From assembly GCA_018065185.1 (NCBI GenBank), contig JAGHTU010000058.1, forward strand, positions 1 through 53,995: 53,995 bases of DNA, read 5' to 3'. Each line of letters starts with the position of its first letter. Positions within the stretch are counted from its first letter, which is position 1. The DNA comes from Candidatus Equicola faecalis (lineage in GTDB: Bacteria; Bacteroidota; Bacteroidia; Bacteroidales; Bacteroidaceae). The notes beneath the pieces were generated by a model. It ran no database searches. It saw only the letters and a list, made by a program, of their open reading frames with translations, and had not been told where the DNA came from. Below are positions 1-8,314 of this stretch, in pieces. The position numbers and the translations under genes were made by a program.

Positions 1-65
1 TACACGTGTATGATATAAGATCATACAAGTCATTCGATGGGAAGAGGAGGAGTGAGACATGAAAA

Positions 66-133
66 GAGAGTGAGCGCGAGACAAAACGAAAGTCATCGCG
101 CGATAAGTACAAAAGTCTGCGCGATGGGAATAG
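66..133 (+). repeat. Dispersed 67-base repeat, copy 1
   Basis: This segment is the near-perfect reverse complement of a segment near the other end of the window (53766-53832); by eye only two or three bases differ. It is rich in GCGC and contains TCATCGCGCGATAAGTAC. Both copies are outside genes. Flanking bases soon diverge, so this looks like a dispersed intergenic element rather than part of a larger duplication. Confidence 0.8.
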
Positions 134-430
134 ACACCCTGCCCGAGCGGTTGACTTTACCCAATTTTGTAGCATCAAGATAAAGCATAAATCTAAAGAT
201 TTAACGATTTGTTTGTGAGTGTAAATTGAAGCAAGCTCTATTGATGCTTACAAGTTATTTTTTTGCCGTTGGCAAAAGCACTAATTTTCGCTTTCGCTAC
301 GCTCACCGCAAATTAGGCTTCGGCTCGGCAAAGCCAAAGACTTGCGTCTTTAATGAGCCTAAATATATTTTATAAAAACTCAAGCAAGCTTGGATTTTTC
401 TAAAAATATTTATCCTCTTTTCTTCGAAAA

Positions 431-462
431 TTTGGCTTTTCTCTCGCCTTGCACTAATTTTG
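431..462 (+). promoter_or_regulatory. Bacteroidetes sigma-ABfr-type promoter
   Basis: TTTG at 431-434, then 20 bases, then TAATTTTG at 455-462 fits the phylum consensus exactly. Transcription would start near 469, which places the promoter inside the longest reading frame (start 390) and argues for the ATG at 483. Confidence 0.7.
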
Positions 463-482
463 TCAAATCTTTCAGGGGGGGT

Positions 483-1478
483 ATGAGAGAATCATTGAAG
501 ACTGGGAGTAAGGTATTTCTCTCGCTGTTGTTTGGCGGTGTGATACTGTATTGGATGTACAGAGGATTTGACTTTGAACATCTAATGACCTTTATCTCAA
601 ACGAGATGGACTGGACATGGATGTTGCTCTCGTTTCCTTTCGGCATTTTGGCACAGATGTTCCGCGGATGGCGATGGAAACAGATGTTGGAGCCTGTGCG
701 GGAACATTCGCGCACGACCACTCGCATACACTCCGTGTTCCTATCCTATGCTGTGAGTCTCATCGTCCCACGCATCGGGGAATTTGCACGATGTGGCGTC
801 TTGTCGCGACAAGATAGGGTATCATTTCCTAAGGCGCTCGGCACGGTGCTGATGGAGCGAATCATCGATTCGATACTGATACTACTCATCACAGCCATCG
901 TGCTTTTGGCAGAGATGCGCATCTTCGGCACATTTTTCGACCGTACAGGTGTAAGTCTTGATGGCGTCTTCCGCCGCTTCACCACAGAAGGGTGGATAGT
1001 GACCTGCGTATGTGGCATGGCTGTCATCGGTATGGTGGTGTTTCTGCTGAAACGCTTGAGCATAAACAGTAAGATAAAAGATGCGATACATAGTGTGATA
1101 GATGGCGTCCTGTCGCTACGCGATGTGCGCAACCTTCCGCTGTTCATCATTTTCACATTGGCAATATGGGTAAGTTATTTTCTGCATTTCTATCTCACGT
1201 TTTTCTGTTTTGACTTCACAGCCCATCTCGGACTGATGTGTGCCATGGTATGCTTCATTGTAGGCAGTATTGCCGTGATTGTACCTACACCGAATGGTGC
1301 CGGTCCGTGGCATTTTGCAGTAAAGACGATGCTTGTGCTGTATGGGGTGGCAGACACTAATGCCCTCTTCTTCGTGCTCATTGTACATACGGTGCAGACC
1401 CTGCTGGTTGTGGTGCTCGGAATATATGCAGCCATTGCCCTTTCGTTGCAACACAAAATAGAAATTACAAAAGCATGA
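483..1478 (+). CDS. LPG-synthase TM (UPF0104/YbhN-like) membrane protein
   Basis: A 331-residue polytopic inner-membrane protein of the lysylphosphatidylglycerol synthase transmembrane family (UPF0104, YbhN/AglD type). About eight hydrophobic segments are visible. Family marks are the SLIVPRIGEFARC segment after the third helix and the VPTPNGAGPWHFA segment near the C-terminus. There is no soluble aminoacyltransferase domain, so it is not MprF; relatives are thought to move or flip lipid-linked substrates, but the substrate here is unknown. A frame upstream to 390 exists, but the promoter at 431-462 and the purine-rich GGGGGG just before 483 favour this start. The stop overlaps the ATG of the next gene (ATGA), so the two are probably co-translated. 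Confidence 0.85.
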   Translation: MRESLKTGSKVFLSLLFGGVILYWMYRGFDFEHLMTFISNEMDWTWMLLSFPFGILAQMFRGWRWKQMLEPVREHSRTTTRIHSVFLSYAVSLIVPRIGEFARCGVLSRQDRVSFPKALGTVLMERIIDSILILLITAIVLLAEMRIFGTFFDRTGVSLDGVFRRFTTEGWIVTCVCGMAVIGMVVFLLKRLSINSKIKDAIHSVIDGVLSLRDVRNLPLFIIFTLAIWVSYFLHFYLTFFCFDFTAHLGLMCAMVCFIVGSIAVIVPTPNGAGPWHFAVKTMLVLYGVADTNALFFVLIVHTVQTLLVVVLGIYAAIALSLQHKIEITKA

Positions 1479-1795
1479 AGGTCATCATCTGTCGGAGACT
1501 TCTCATTGGGCGACATTTCTATGCCATAAACATTTGTGGGATAGTGTTTGCTCGTGGCAAGCTTGATACTGTCATTGCCCACCATGAATATATCCACACA
1601 TTACAACAGCGTGAGATGCTGTTCATCTTCTTTTATCTGTGGTATCTCTTTGAATGGCTCTTTAGATTTGCCGTATGCCGAAATTGGATGCAAGCATACA
1701 GAAACATCTCATTTGAACGCGAAGCATACGCACATGATAACGTCCACGATTATCATCATCTGCGCCAGCATTTCGCATGGGTACACTATTTGTAA
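1475..1795 (+). CDS. Small HExxH protein, putative minimal metallopeptidase
   Basis: A 106-residue protein that I cannot assign to a named family. It has H37-E38-Y-I-H41, the zincin HExxH signature, followed by a hydrophobic aromatic segment (about 49-68) and then F-E81-R-E83-A-Y, where a glutamate could serve as a third zinc ligand. The C-terminus is rich in histidine. The hydrophobic segment suggests membrane association, possibly with the upstream membrane protein, with which it overlaps by four bases. HExxH is short and can occur by chance; the conserved-looking HEYIHTLQQ context and EREAY make a real metal site plausible, but enzyme activity is inference. Confidence 0.6.
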   Translation: MKVIICRRLLIGRHFYAINICGIVFARGKLDTVIAHHEYIHTLQQREMLFIFFYLWYLFEWLFRFAVCRNWMQAYRNISFEREAYAHDNVHDYHHLRQHFAWVHYL

Positions 1796-1825
1796 TTCAT
1801 CTTCTACTAAAGTAGGGAAACAAAA

Positions 1826-1858
1826 AAAACTCCAACCTTTTTCAAGATTGGAGCTTTT
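1826..1858 (-). terminator. Bidirectional intrinsic terminator
   Basis: CTCCAA (1830-1835) pairs with TTGGAG (1848-1853) around an AT-rich loop. On the minus strand a run of eight T follows the stem, making a good terminator for rpsO; on the plus strand CTTTT follows, so it may also end the HExxH gene. Confidence 0.8.
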
Positions 1859-1880
1859 AAGTTTTTTACCCTGTGCTTTC

Positions 1881-2150
1881 TTATCGGCGCAGACCAAGAG
1901 CCTTGATGATTGCACGATAGCGCTCAATGTCATTATCATAAAGATAGTTGAGCAATGCACGACGCTTTGCAACAAGCTTAGTAAGGCTTCTTGCAGTGGT
2001 ATAATCTTTACGGTTCTTCTTAAGATGTTCCGTCAAATGGGAAATACGGTATGAGAACAATGCTATCTGGCTCTCAGGAGAACCAGTATCAGTGTTAGAC
2101 GTTCCGTACTGTCCAAAGATCTCTTTTTTCTTTTCTGAATTGATATACAT
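1881..2150 (-). CDS. rpsO: 30S ribosomal protein S15
   Basis: S15 binds 16S rRNA early in assembly of the small-subunit platform. The protein of 89 residues has the usual length and the family core: TGSPESQIALFSYRISHLT, then HLKKNRKDYTTARSL, then a basic KRRALLNYL segment, ending in GLRR. The reading frame extends much further upstream, but those residues do not belong to S15, and the ATG chosen gives the standard MYINSEKKK N-terminus. A promoter lies 26-57 bases upstream and a terminator follows, so it is probably a single-gene transcript. Confidence 0.97.
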   Translation of the reverse strand: MYINSEKKKEIFGQYGTSNTDTGSPESQIALFSYRISHLTEHLKKNRKDYTTARSLTKLVAKRRALLNYLYDNDIERYRAIIKALGLRR

Positions 2151-2175
2151 AATAGTTATTTTTATTAAGCGGGTG

Positions 2176-2207
2176 CAAAGGTACGGAAAGATGTAGATAT
2201 TTACAAA
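2176..2207 (-). promoter_or_regulatory. Promoter of rpsO
   Basis: On the minus strand TTTG (2207-2204), 20 bases, then TACCTTTG (2183-2176) matches the Bacteroidetes consensus. The predicted leader before the rpsO ATG is about 20 bases, too short for the pseudoknot autoregulation known from E. coli rpsO. Confidence 0.75.
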
Positions 2208-2259
2208 ATAAAAAGTTCTTTTTTGTTTTATTTCATCTTTACGAGAGGTAAAAAATGGT

Positions 2260-3696
2260 TCACTTATCTTGCTTGCCCAGCTCTGCCAAGAGCAGGCGGT
2301 AGAGGGCTTCGCGCTCATTTTCTACCTTGCCATCAAGGATGGCATCTTTCATGATTTTCTTCATCCGCCCCACTTCCGGACCCGGAGACAGATGGAAATG
2401 CTCCATCAGTTCATCGCCATCAATACATGGCTGAAGCAGGCGTTTATAGTCTTTCTCCTTAAGGTCGGCAAGCTTCTCGCGCACGATGCGGAAATTCTCC
2501 AGGAAGACCTTTTTCTTAAATGTGTTCTTCGTGGTGAGGTCAGCCTCGCAGAGCGTCATCAGGTCATCAATATCATCTCCAGCATCGTTGAGCAGACGCC
2601 GCACGGCACTATCCGTCACCTTGTCGTCAGCAATGGCGATAGGACGCATGTGGAGATTGATGAGTTTCGACACATAGCCTAACGTGCCTTGGTCAAGTGG
2701 CATCTTCAGACGATGAAAAAGCTTCTCTGCCATCTTTGCTCCGACTGCATTATGATTATGGAATGTCCACCCGAGACGTGGCTCATAACGCTTGGTGCGC
2801 GTCTTCCCGATGTCGTGTAAGAGAGCAGCCCAGCGTAGCCATAGGGAAGAGGACGACTTCGCCACATTATCAAGCACCTGCAGGGTGTGGAAGAAATTGT
2901 CCTTATGCCCCTTGCCGTCATGCACCTCAACACCTAACAGGGCAGAGAGTTCTGGCAAGATGAGTTCAAGAAGCCCTGAGCGTTCAAGTTCCACGAAACC
3001 GAGACTTGGATACGCGCTCATGAGGATTTTATTGAGTTCCGTCACGATGCGTTCACAGCTGACGATGCGTATGCGTTCACGATTTTTATAAAGAGCATCA
3101 AACGTCTCGTCCTCAATACGGAAGCGTAACTGTGTGGCAAAACGTATGCAGCGCATCATACGCAGAGGGTCATCGGAGAACGTAATGTCGGGGCCGAGTG
3201 GCGTGGCGATGATGCCGTCTTCAAGGTCGAGCAGACCATCGAAAGGGTCAACGAGTTCACCGAAGCGGTCTTTGTTCAGGCATATTGCCATGGCATTGAT
3301 GGTGAAGTCGCGCCGATTCTGGTCGTCTTCCAGAGTGCCATCTTCCACGATGGGGTTGCGCGAATCTCTCGTGTAGCTCTCGCGCCGAGCACCTACGAAC
3401 TCTATTTCCTGATTATGGTATTTCACCTGTGCCGTGCCATACGTGCGGAACACAGCAAGATTTGAGCCACGCAGGCGATGATGCAGTTCCGTTGCTATTT
3501 TTATGCCAGAGCCTACGACCACTACATCAATATCATCTGAAGGGCGATTAAGGAACAAATCGCGCACGTAGCCACCGACAACATAACATTCCATCTCCAG
3601 TTCGTCGGCTATCTGCGATATTAGATGAAAGATTTTATGGTCAAGGAGTTTCTTTAGGTCTTGATTTGATAAATTGCGGAATTCCATTTTTGTCAA
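2260..3696 (-). CDS. cca: CCA tRNA nucleotidyltransferase with HD domain
   Basis: Adds or repairs the 3' CCA of tRNAs using CTP and ATP. The class II nucleotidyltransferase head is at the N-terminus (GGYVRD at about 41-46, DDIDVVV at about 54-60, where the aspartates bind Mg), followed by the RNA-binding region with RRDFTINAMA and RMMRCIRFA. An HD phosphohydrolase domain follows (ALLHDIGKTRTKRYEP), as in the long bacteroidetal and E. coli-type enzymes. Length of 478 residues is typical. The second methionine (MEFRNLSN) is an equally likely start. Poly(A) polymerase shares the head domain, but the HD domain favours CCA addition. It lies 28 bases after the chromate transporter and is probably the last gene of that operon. 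Confidence 0.92.
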   Translation of the reverse strand: MTKMEFRNLSNQDLKKLLDHKIFHLISQIADELEMECYVVGGYVRDLFLNRPSDDIDVVVVGSGIKIATELHHRLRGSNLAVFRTYGTAQVKYHNQEIEFVGARRESYTRDSRNPIVEDGTLEDDQNRRDFTINAMAICLNKDRFGELVDPFDGLLDLEDGIIATPLGPDITFSDDPLRMMRCIRFATQLRFRIEDETFDALYKNRERIRIVSCERIVTELNKILMSAYPSLGFVELERSGLLELILPELSALLGVEVHDGKGHKDNFFHTLQVLDNVAKSSSSLWLRWAALLHDIGKTRTKRYEPRLGWTFHNHNAVGAKMAEKLFHRLKMPLDQGTLGYVSKLINLHMRPIAIADDKVTDSAVRRLLNDAGDDIDDLMTLCEADLTTKNTFKKKVFLENFRIVREKLADLKEKDYKRLLQPCIDGDELMEHFHLSPGPEVGRMKKIMKDAILDGKVENEREALYRLLLAELGKQDK

Positions 3697-3724
3697 TTTT
3701 CAATTGTCAACAATTTATGAATTA

Positions 3725-4300
3725 TCAATAAAACAGCAGTCCTCCTGCCACACCACAGTAAAAGAGCATACGAATTGGGGAGATGTGCAATTTCTTAACC
3801 CCAAAGAATGCCACAAGGAACAGAAAACAGCTGATGCTGAAACGCCACATATCCGTATGGGGAGAAGAGAAGTTATCCGTGTTGAGCATCATGAGGAATG
3901 CCGCACCGAGTAAGCCCAGCACAACAGGTTTAAGAACATTCATAACGGTCTGCACCTGCGGATTGCCATTGTAACGCATAAAAAAACGCGATATGGCAAG
4001 CACCAGTAGCAACGAAGGTAGAACCAATGCTACTGTTGCCACCAGACTGCCCAAGACACATGCCCATTGAGGAGCACCAGTGGCGAAGAGAGCTTCATAA
4101 CCGCAATAGGTGGCAGAATTGATGCCTATCGGACCCGGTGTCATCTGTGAGATGGCAACAATATCCGAAAACTGCCCTGAAGTGATCCAATGATGATGCC
4201 GCACCACTTCGCTCTGTATCACAGACAGCATGCCATAACCTCCTCCGAAAGAGAAGAGGCCTATCTGGAAAAAGGTGATGAAAAGGCTGACGTATATCAT
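3725..4300 (-). CDS. Chromate transporter, half-size subunit (second gene)
   Basis: A 191-residue membrane protein of the CHR family, short-chain type. The family signature FFQIGLFSFGGGYGML is at the N-terminus, and QMTPGPIGINSATYCGYE follows. Short CHR proteins act in pairs with opposite topology, and the partner gene lies 44 bases upstream. The family is named for chromate efflux, but many pairs have no tested substrate, so sulfate-like or other anion transport is possible. It shares only moderate similarity with its neighbour, as expected of an old duplication. Confidence 0.88.
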   Translation of the reverse strand: MIYVSLFITFFQIGLFSFGGGYGMLSVIQSEVVRHHHWITSGQFSDIVAISQMTPGPIGINSATYCGYEALFATGAPQWACVLGSLVATVALVLPSLLLVLAISRFFMRYNGNPQVQTVMNVLKPVVLGLLGAAFLMMLNTDNFSSPHTDMWRFSISCFLFLVAFFGVKKLHISPIRMLFYCGVAGGLLFY

Positions 4301-4344
4301 TTACAATTATTATGTCTTGTATGTTTAAGTTTGGGGTAAACTTA

Positions 4345-4875
4345 CTATACGGAACTTTTTATCCGTCCCCAGACGACTCCTGCAACCCCTGCAATGAGGA
4401 TTATCAATATAGGAGAAAAGCCTAAATATGTAATGAAGACCGCCACCAGAACAGGGATGATGGCACCATGCCATGTGATGCGCATCTGTTGTGCCAACCG
4501 GAAGACGGGTATAGCAATGAGCGCCGCCACTGCAGGTCGCAAACCACAGAACACAGCGGTTGCCAACCGATTATCCTTAAACTGCTGGAAGAACATGGCG
4601 ATGAGGAGTATTATCAGAAATGAGGGCAACACGGCTCCGAGGGCGGCAACAAGTGCCATCGGAGTGCGGCGCAAACGATAACCTATAAAAACGCTGAAAT
4701 TAACAGCAAAGACACCTGGACAGGTTTGTGCCAATGTCAGCAGTTCGGTGAAGTCATCTTTTGACAGCCATTGATGACGCCTCACCACTTCTTCCTCAAT
4801 GAGCGGAATCATGGCATAACCTCCACCTATAGTGAAAAGCCCTATCTTGAAGAATGTTATGAATATCTCCAGCAT
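4345..4875 (-). CDS. Chromate transporter, half-size subunit (first gene)
   Basis: A 176-residue CHR-family membrane protein with the signature FFKIGLFTIGGGYAMIPL near the N-terminus and AQTCPGVFAVNFSVFIGYR after it. The ATG chosen overlaps the stop of the upstream yfhO-like gene (ATGA); the frame continues 12 codons upstream, inside that gene, but the coupling and the match to its partner favour the inner start. It probably forms a heterodimer with the product of the next gene. Transported ion unproved. Confidence 0.87.
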   Translation of the reverse strand: MLEIFITFFKIGLFTIGGGYAMIPLIEEEVVRRHQWLSKDDFTELLTLAQTCPGVFAVNFSVFIGYRLRRTPMALVAALGAVLPSFLIILLIAMFFQQFKDNRLATAVFCGLRPAVAALIAIPVFRLAQQMRITWHGAIIPVLVAVFITYLGFSPILIILIAGVAGVVWGRIKSSV

Positions 4876-7373
4876 CAATCTTTTAGTTTCCTGACAGACA
4901 GAAATATCCACGCTAAGACAGCCAGCAGGAGTAATACCATAGATATGTAGGCAATAGTCTCTGTCATGTCGATGGACTTCGGGAAGAAAGCAAATTCTAT
5001 CTTATGTTTTCCACCGTCAATCTTTATGGCACGCAGCACATAGTTCACACGTCCTATTTCCACTTCCTTACCATCAACCGTAGCTGTCCAACCCGGGTAA
5101 TATATCTCCGAGAACACCACGACCCCACCTGTTTTGCCACCATCGGCATCATAAGTAAGGCGGTTCGGCTCGTATGACGTGAGACTTACGGAACCTGTTG
5201 ACATCTCTGAGGCTGTGCCGAGTTGCGTCTGAAAACGCTTGTCAGCCACTGCCACATGGCGCAGGTCAATGGCGGAGAGGGCTTCAAGCTCTTTGTTGGC
5301 GTTATCTACATACTGTATATTGTCCACAAACCATGCTGCACCCTGAGCAAAAGGATTCAGTACAGGTTGGGCAGGACCTTCCTGCACAGGTACGATAAGG
5401 TATTTTGTGTTCAGCATATTCAGTACGGGTGAAACGGTACTGTCTGCGAGCTGTGCCATCTGCCCTGGAACCATAACGACACTTTTCAGCATTGACTGCA
5501 TCTCAGGGGCGATATTGGCATCTATCAGTTCGTTGTAACGGCGGAGCTTCGCTGCATGATAACCGCCAATGCTACGGTGATAATAAGACGTGGTATTGTC
5601 GTTGAAAGTGCTGACAGAGAAGTTCAGGACACGATAGTCCTTTGCCTTGTCCTTGAGAATCTGTTCATCGGCAGGCGTCATCTGCTGAGGCATGTCACGC
5701 TCGTAACTGTCAACAAACATAGCATCGTTGAGATAGCGTTTGTCCACTTGCCACATATCTACAAGGCAGAGCACTACCATTGCACTGACAGCAATCGGCA
5801 TTTTCAGTTTGCCTGATTTCATAAGTAACAGAAGCACCACTCCCACGAGGATGATTAAAAGTGAACGTGAAGCATCTGCTGACAACATGGCTTGACGCAT
5901 ACCACGCAGACTTTCACAGACAGAAGCCATATACTCCTGTGGTATGCCTTTCTGCAGAGCCTCCATCTCCATAGATGAAATGAAATCCCCGGCAATGCTC
6001 GGTGATATCCATAACAATAGGCACGGAACGACAGTAAGCACACTGGCTGTTATCATACCATATTTGAAACGCTTTCGGCTAAACTCACCAGTAGGGGCGA
6101 TAATCTCTTTCAGTCCGAGCATGGCAAGCAGAGGGATTGTAAACTCTGCAACGACAAGAATAGAAGATACGGTGCGGAACTGTGAATACATCGGAATCCA
6201 ATCTATGAAGATATCAGTAAACCACATCATATTCTTTCCCCATGAAAGCATGATGCTCAATAAGGTTGCCACGAAAAGTGCCCATTTCATTGGTCCCTTT
6301 ACGACGAACAGTGAGAGAATGAAAAGGAACAGGACAAAAGCACCCACATAGACCGGTCCTGCCGTCATAGGCTGTTCACCCCAATACTGCGTTACTTGCT
6401 GATATAGCGGAGAAAAATCAGGGTTGGCTTTCTCCATAGCTTTAGCGTTCTCAGAAAGTGGCGCAGAAGCCCCTCCCATATAGTTCGGCACGAGAAGTGT
6501 CCACGTCTCATCCACGCCATAGCTCCATTGAGTGATATAAGCACGGTCGAGCCCTGAGGACGTACTGTTACTGTCATCCGATTTCACCAGTTCGCTCTTC
6601 CCACGCATTGACTCCTGTGAATACTTATATGTGTGGTAGAGATTGGAAATATTTAGGCAGATACCTATAGCGGCAGCGACTATGCATACGCCTGTAGCTC
6701 TGATGAATGTTGTCCATGTCTTTCTGCGTATGGCATCCACTAAATATGCAAGGAACATGAGGATTATGACCATCAAGAAGTAATATGACATCTGCACATG
6801 GTTACTCTTTATCTGCAATGCCACAAACAATGCTGTTAGAATACCACCCTTGAGATATTTCCCTCTGTAAGCCAACACCATGCCCGCAATGGTAGGAGGA
6901 ATATATGCCAGTGTCATGACTTTCCACAGATGACCGGCTGCGATGATAATAAGGAAATAACTTGAGAACGCCCATATCACAGAGCCCAGCATAGATAGTG
7001 TGGCGCGAAAATCAAAAGCACGCATCAGGATGTAGAAACCCAAAAGCGATGCAAAAAGATACCACACATAATTCGGAAGCCATAGATGATAAGCATCCTC
7101 CACCACCTGTATCGTATTTATGCTGTCATACGATGGTGCTATCTGATAGGTCGGCATACCGGAAAACACCTTTCCTGCCCAACGTGTCACGTCACCTGTC
7201 CTCTCGTGGTATTCAGACAATTCCACACCCTGACCTTTCCCGGCGCTTGCATCATGCTGATAAAGAATCCTTCCTTCGGTATCAGCAGGGAAGAAATAAA
7301 GGAACGAAATGCACACAAACGCTAACACAGCCAGCACATCAGGCAACCATGACTTAAAATTGACTTTTTGCAT
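4875..7373 (-). CDS. YfhO-family membrane protein (GT-C-like fold)
   Basis: An 832-residue integral membrane protein of the YfhO family. An N-terminal transmembrane helix is followed by a long outer loop with YQHDASAGKGQGVELSEY and GDVTRWAGKVFSGMPTYQ, then a block of about ten helices, a soluble region, and a last helix before RKLKD. The C-terminal soluble part has VFSEIYYPGWTATVDGKEV, a family hallmark. Gram-positive relatives help glycosylate lipoteichoic acid; in Bacteroidetes the role is unknown, presumably a lipid-linked sugar transfer. The frame runs 42 codons further upstream, but those codons lie over a canonical promoter, so the ATG at 7373 is the better start. First gene of an operon with two chromate transporters and cca. 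Confidence 0.88.
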   Translation of the reverse strand: MQKVNFKSWLPDVLAVLAFVCISFLYFFPADTEGRILYQHDASAGKGQGVELSEYHERTGDVTRWAGKVFSGMPTYQIAPSYDSINTIQVVEDAYHLWLPNYVWYLFASLLGFYILMRAFDFRATLSMLGSVIWAFSSYFLIIIAAGHLWKVMTLAYIPPTIAGMVLAYRGKYLKGGILTALFVALQIKSNHVQMSYYFLMVIILMFLAYLVDAIRRKTWTTFIRATGVCIVAAAIGICLNISNLYHTYKYSQESMRGKSELVKSDDSNSTSSGLDRAYITQWSYGVDETWTLLVPNYMGGASAPLSENAKAMEKANPDFSPLYQQVTQYWGEQPMTAGPVYVGAFVLFLFILSLFVVKGPMKWALFVATLLSIMLSWGKNMMWFTDIFIDWIPMYSQFRTVSSILVVAEFTIPLLAMLGLKEIIAPTGEFSRKRFKYGMITASVLTVVPCLLLWISPSIAGDFISSMEMEALQKGIPQEYMASVCESLRGMRQAMLSADASRSLLIILVGVVLLLLMKSGKLKMPIAVSAMVVLCLVDMWQVDKRYLNDAMFVDSYERDMPQQMTPADEQILKDKAKDYRVLNFSVSTFNDNTTSYYHRSIGGYHAAKLRRYNELIDANIAPEMQSMLKSVVMVPGQMAQLADSTVSPVLNMLNTKYLIVPVQEGPAQPVLNPFAQGAAWFVDNIQYVDNANKELEALSAIDLRHVAVADKRFQTQLGTASEMSTGSVSLTSYEPNRLTYDADGGKTGGVVVFSEIYYPGWTATVDGKEVEIGRVNYVLRAIKIDGGKHKIEFAFFPKSIDMTETIAYISMVLLLLAVLAWIFLSVRKLKD

Positions 7374-7399
7374 AAAATTTAATCGTGTAATATTCGTTG

Positions 7400-7430
7400 C
7401 AAAATTAGAGCAAGGCGAATATAATACAAA
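7400..7430 (-). promoter_or_regulatory. Promoter of the yfhO-chr-chr-cca operon
   Basis: Minus-strand TTTG (7430-7427), exactly 19 bases, then TAATTTTG (7407-7400): a full match to the Bacteroidetes consensus. The start of transcription would be about 20 bases ahead of the chosen ATG. Confidence 0.8.
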
Positions 7431-7508
7431 ATAAAAGTTTAGTTTTATTTTTTTTATTGAGCCGAAGCCTAATTTGCGCTTTGCAGAAGGTAATATCAAT
7501 TATTTCAT

Positions 7509-7516
7509 TATCTTTG
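7509..7516 (+). promoter_or_regulatory. -7 box close to a start codon
   Basis: TATCTTTG fits TAnnTTTG, but no TTTG sits 19-21 bases upstream (the nearest is 25 bases away). With the start of transcription expected about seven bases downstream, the mRNA would begin at or next to the ATG at 7522. Confidence 0.45.
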
Positions 7517-7521
7517 TAGTG

Positions 7522-8292
7522 ATGAAAACAGTATTGCGCTTATTGTTGGCACTGATGCCATTTGCCATCTTCGGTGTGCTATACTTTCTTATGAAGTATT
7601 TCCCGAGTTATGAATACAACGAAGTGGATATCCGTGGCTTGTATGAGACGGAACAATCGCTGTTTGGCATTGTTCCATGCCAGTACTTTGCACTGCATCA
7701 TTGCACTTTTGCTGATCTCGTGGCAGGCATATCCTACCTATGTTGGGTGCCGTTGCCAATATGTTTTGCTGTGATACTCTTCTTTCAGGGCAAGACAGAT
7801 TGGTGCATACGTTTTACGGTCTGCTTCCTGCTATGCAACATCTTTGGGTTCTGCATCTATTACCTACATCCTGCTGCCCCACCATGGTATGTGATGCAAT
7901 ATGGATACGAACTACGTACCGACATAGCAGGCAGCGCATGTGGTTTACTGCGTTTCGATGAACTGACAAGCATCCCTGTCTTTCGGTCCATATACTCAGG
8001 GAACAGTAATGTTTTTGCTGCCATCCCTTCACTGCATGCTGCCTATATGCTGATAGCGACTGTTTATGCCGTACTGAGTAGGCAGAGCAGGATACTGATA
8101 ATTGCATTTGCCTTTGTCACTATCGGCATCTGGTTTGCTGCCGTCTATAGTGGGCACCACTATGTGATAGATGTTGTGCTGGGGATAACGCTGGCTGTCC
8201 TATCAGTGATAATCTTTGAAAAAGCACTTCTGCGCATAAAGGGCGTAAAAGCATTTCTCATGCGTTACATCTTACTTGCTGAAAGAAAATAA
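7522..8292 (+). CDS. PAP2-superfamily membrane enzyme (Aur1/Ipt1-like)
   Basis: A 256-residue membrane protein with about six hydrophobic helices. It carries YLHPAAPPWYV, then IPSLHAAYM, then YSGHHYVIDVVLG, which correspond to the PAP2 phosphatase/transferase motifs with the catalytic histidines. The PAAPPW and SLHAAY pattern resembles the inositol phosphorylceramide synthase branch (PAP2_3) more than simple lipid phosphatases. Bacteroidetes make sphingolipids and some make inositol lipids, so transfer of a phospho-headgroup to ceramide or diacylglycerol is a reasonable inference; dephosphorylation of an undecaprenyl or phosphatidyl lipid is the alternative. The ATG after GTAGTG is chosen; the next in-frame ATG is 33 bases on. 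GH115 follows after 22 bases. Confidence 0.82.
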   Translation: MKTVLRLLLALMPFAIFGVLYFLMKYFPSYEYNEVDIRGLYETEQSLFGIVPCQYFALHHCTFADLVAGISYLCWVPLPICFAVILFFQGKTDWCIRFTVCFLLCNIFGFCIYYLHPAAPPWYVMQYGYELRTDIAGSACGLLRFDELTSIPVFRSIYSGNSNVFAAIPSLHAAYMLIATVYAVLSRQSRILIIAFAFVTIGIWFAAVYSGHHYVIDVVLGITLAVLSVIIFEKALLRIKGVKAFLMRYILLAERK

Positions 8293-8314
8293 ATACTTAA
8301 TAAAACTGACTACT

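Larger units (their letters stand above)
1..482. other. Intergenic stretch at window edge
   Basis: No convincing gene is visible. It holds one copy of a 67-base dispersed repeat, AT-rich sequence with a loose inverted pair (GCATCAA at 172-178, TTGATGC at 241-247), and a Bacteroidetes-type promoter for the gene at 483. The gene that lies to the left is outside the window. Confidence 0.6.

Noticed and set aside
172..247. GCATCAA/TTGATGC inverted pair as a terminator
   Set aside because: The arms are seven bases and about 60 bases apart, with no T run at the right place.
390..482. Longer N-terminus of the first membrane protein
   Set aside because: It would lie across a full consensus promoter and is not homologous to the family's start.
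1881..2318. Longer rpsO frame of 145 codons
   Set aside because: The added N-terminus covers the rpsO promoter and the end of cca; S15 is 89 residues from the ATG at 2150.
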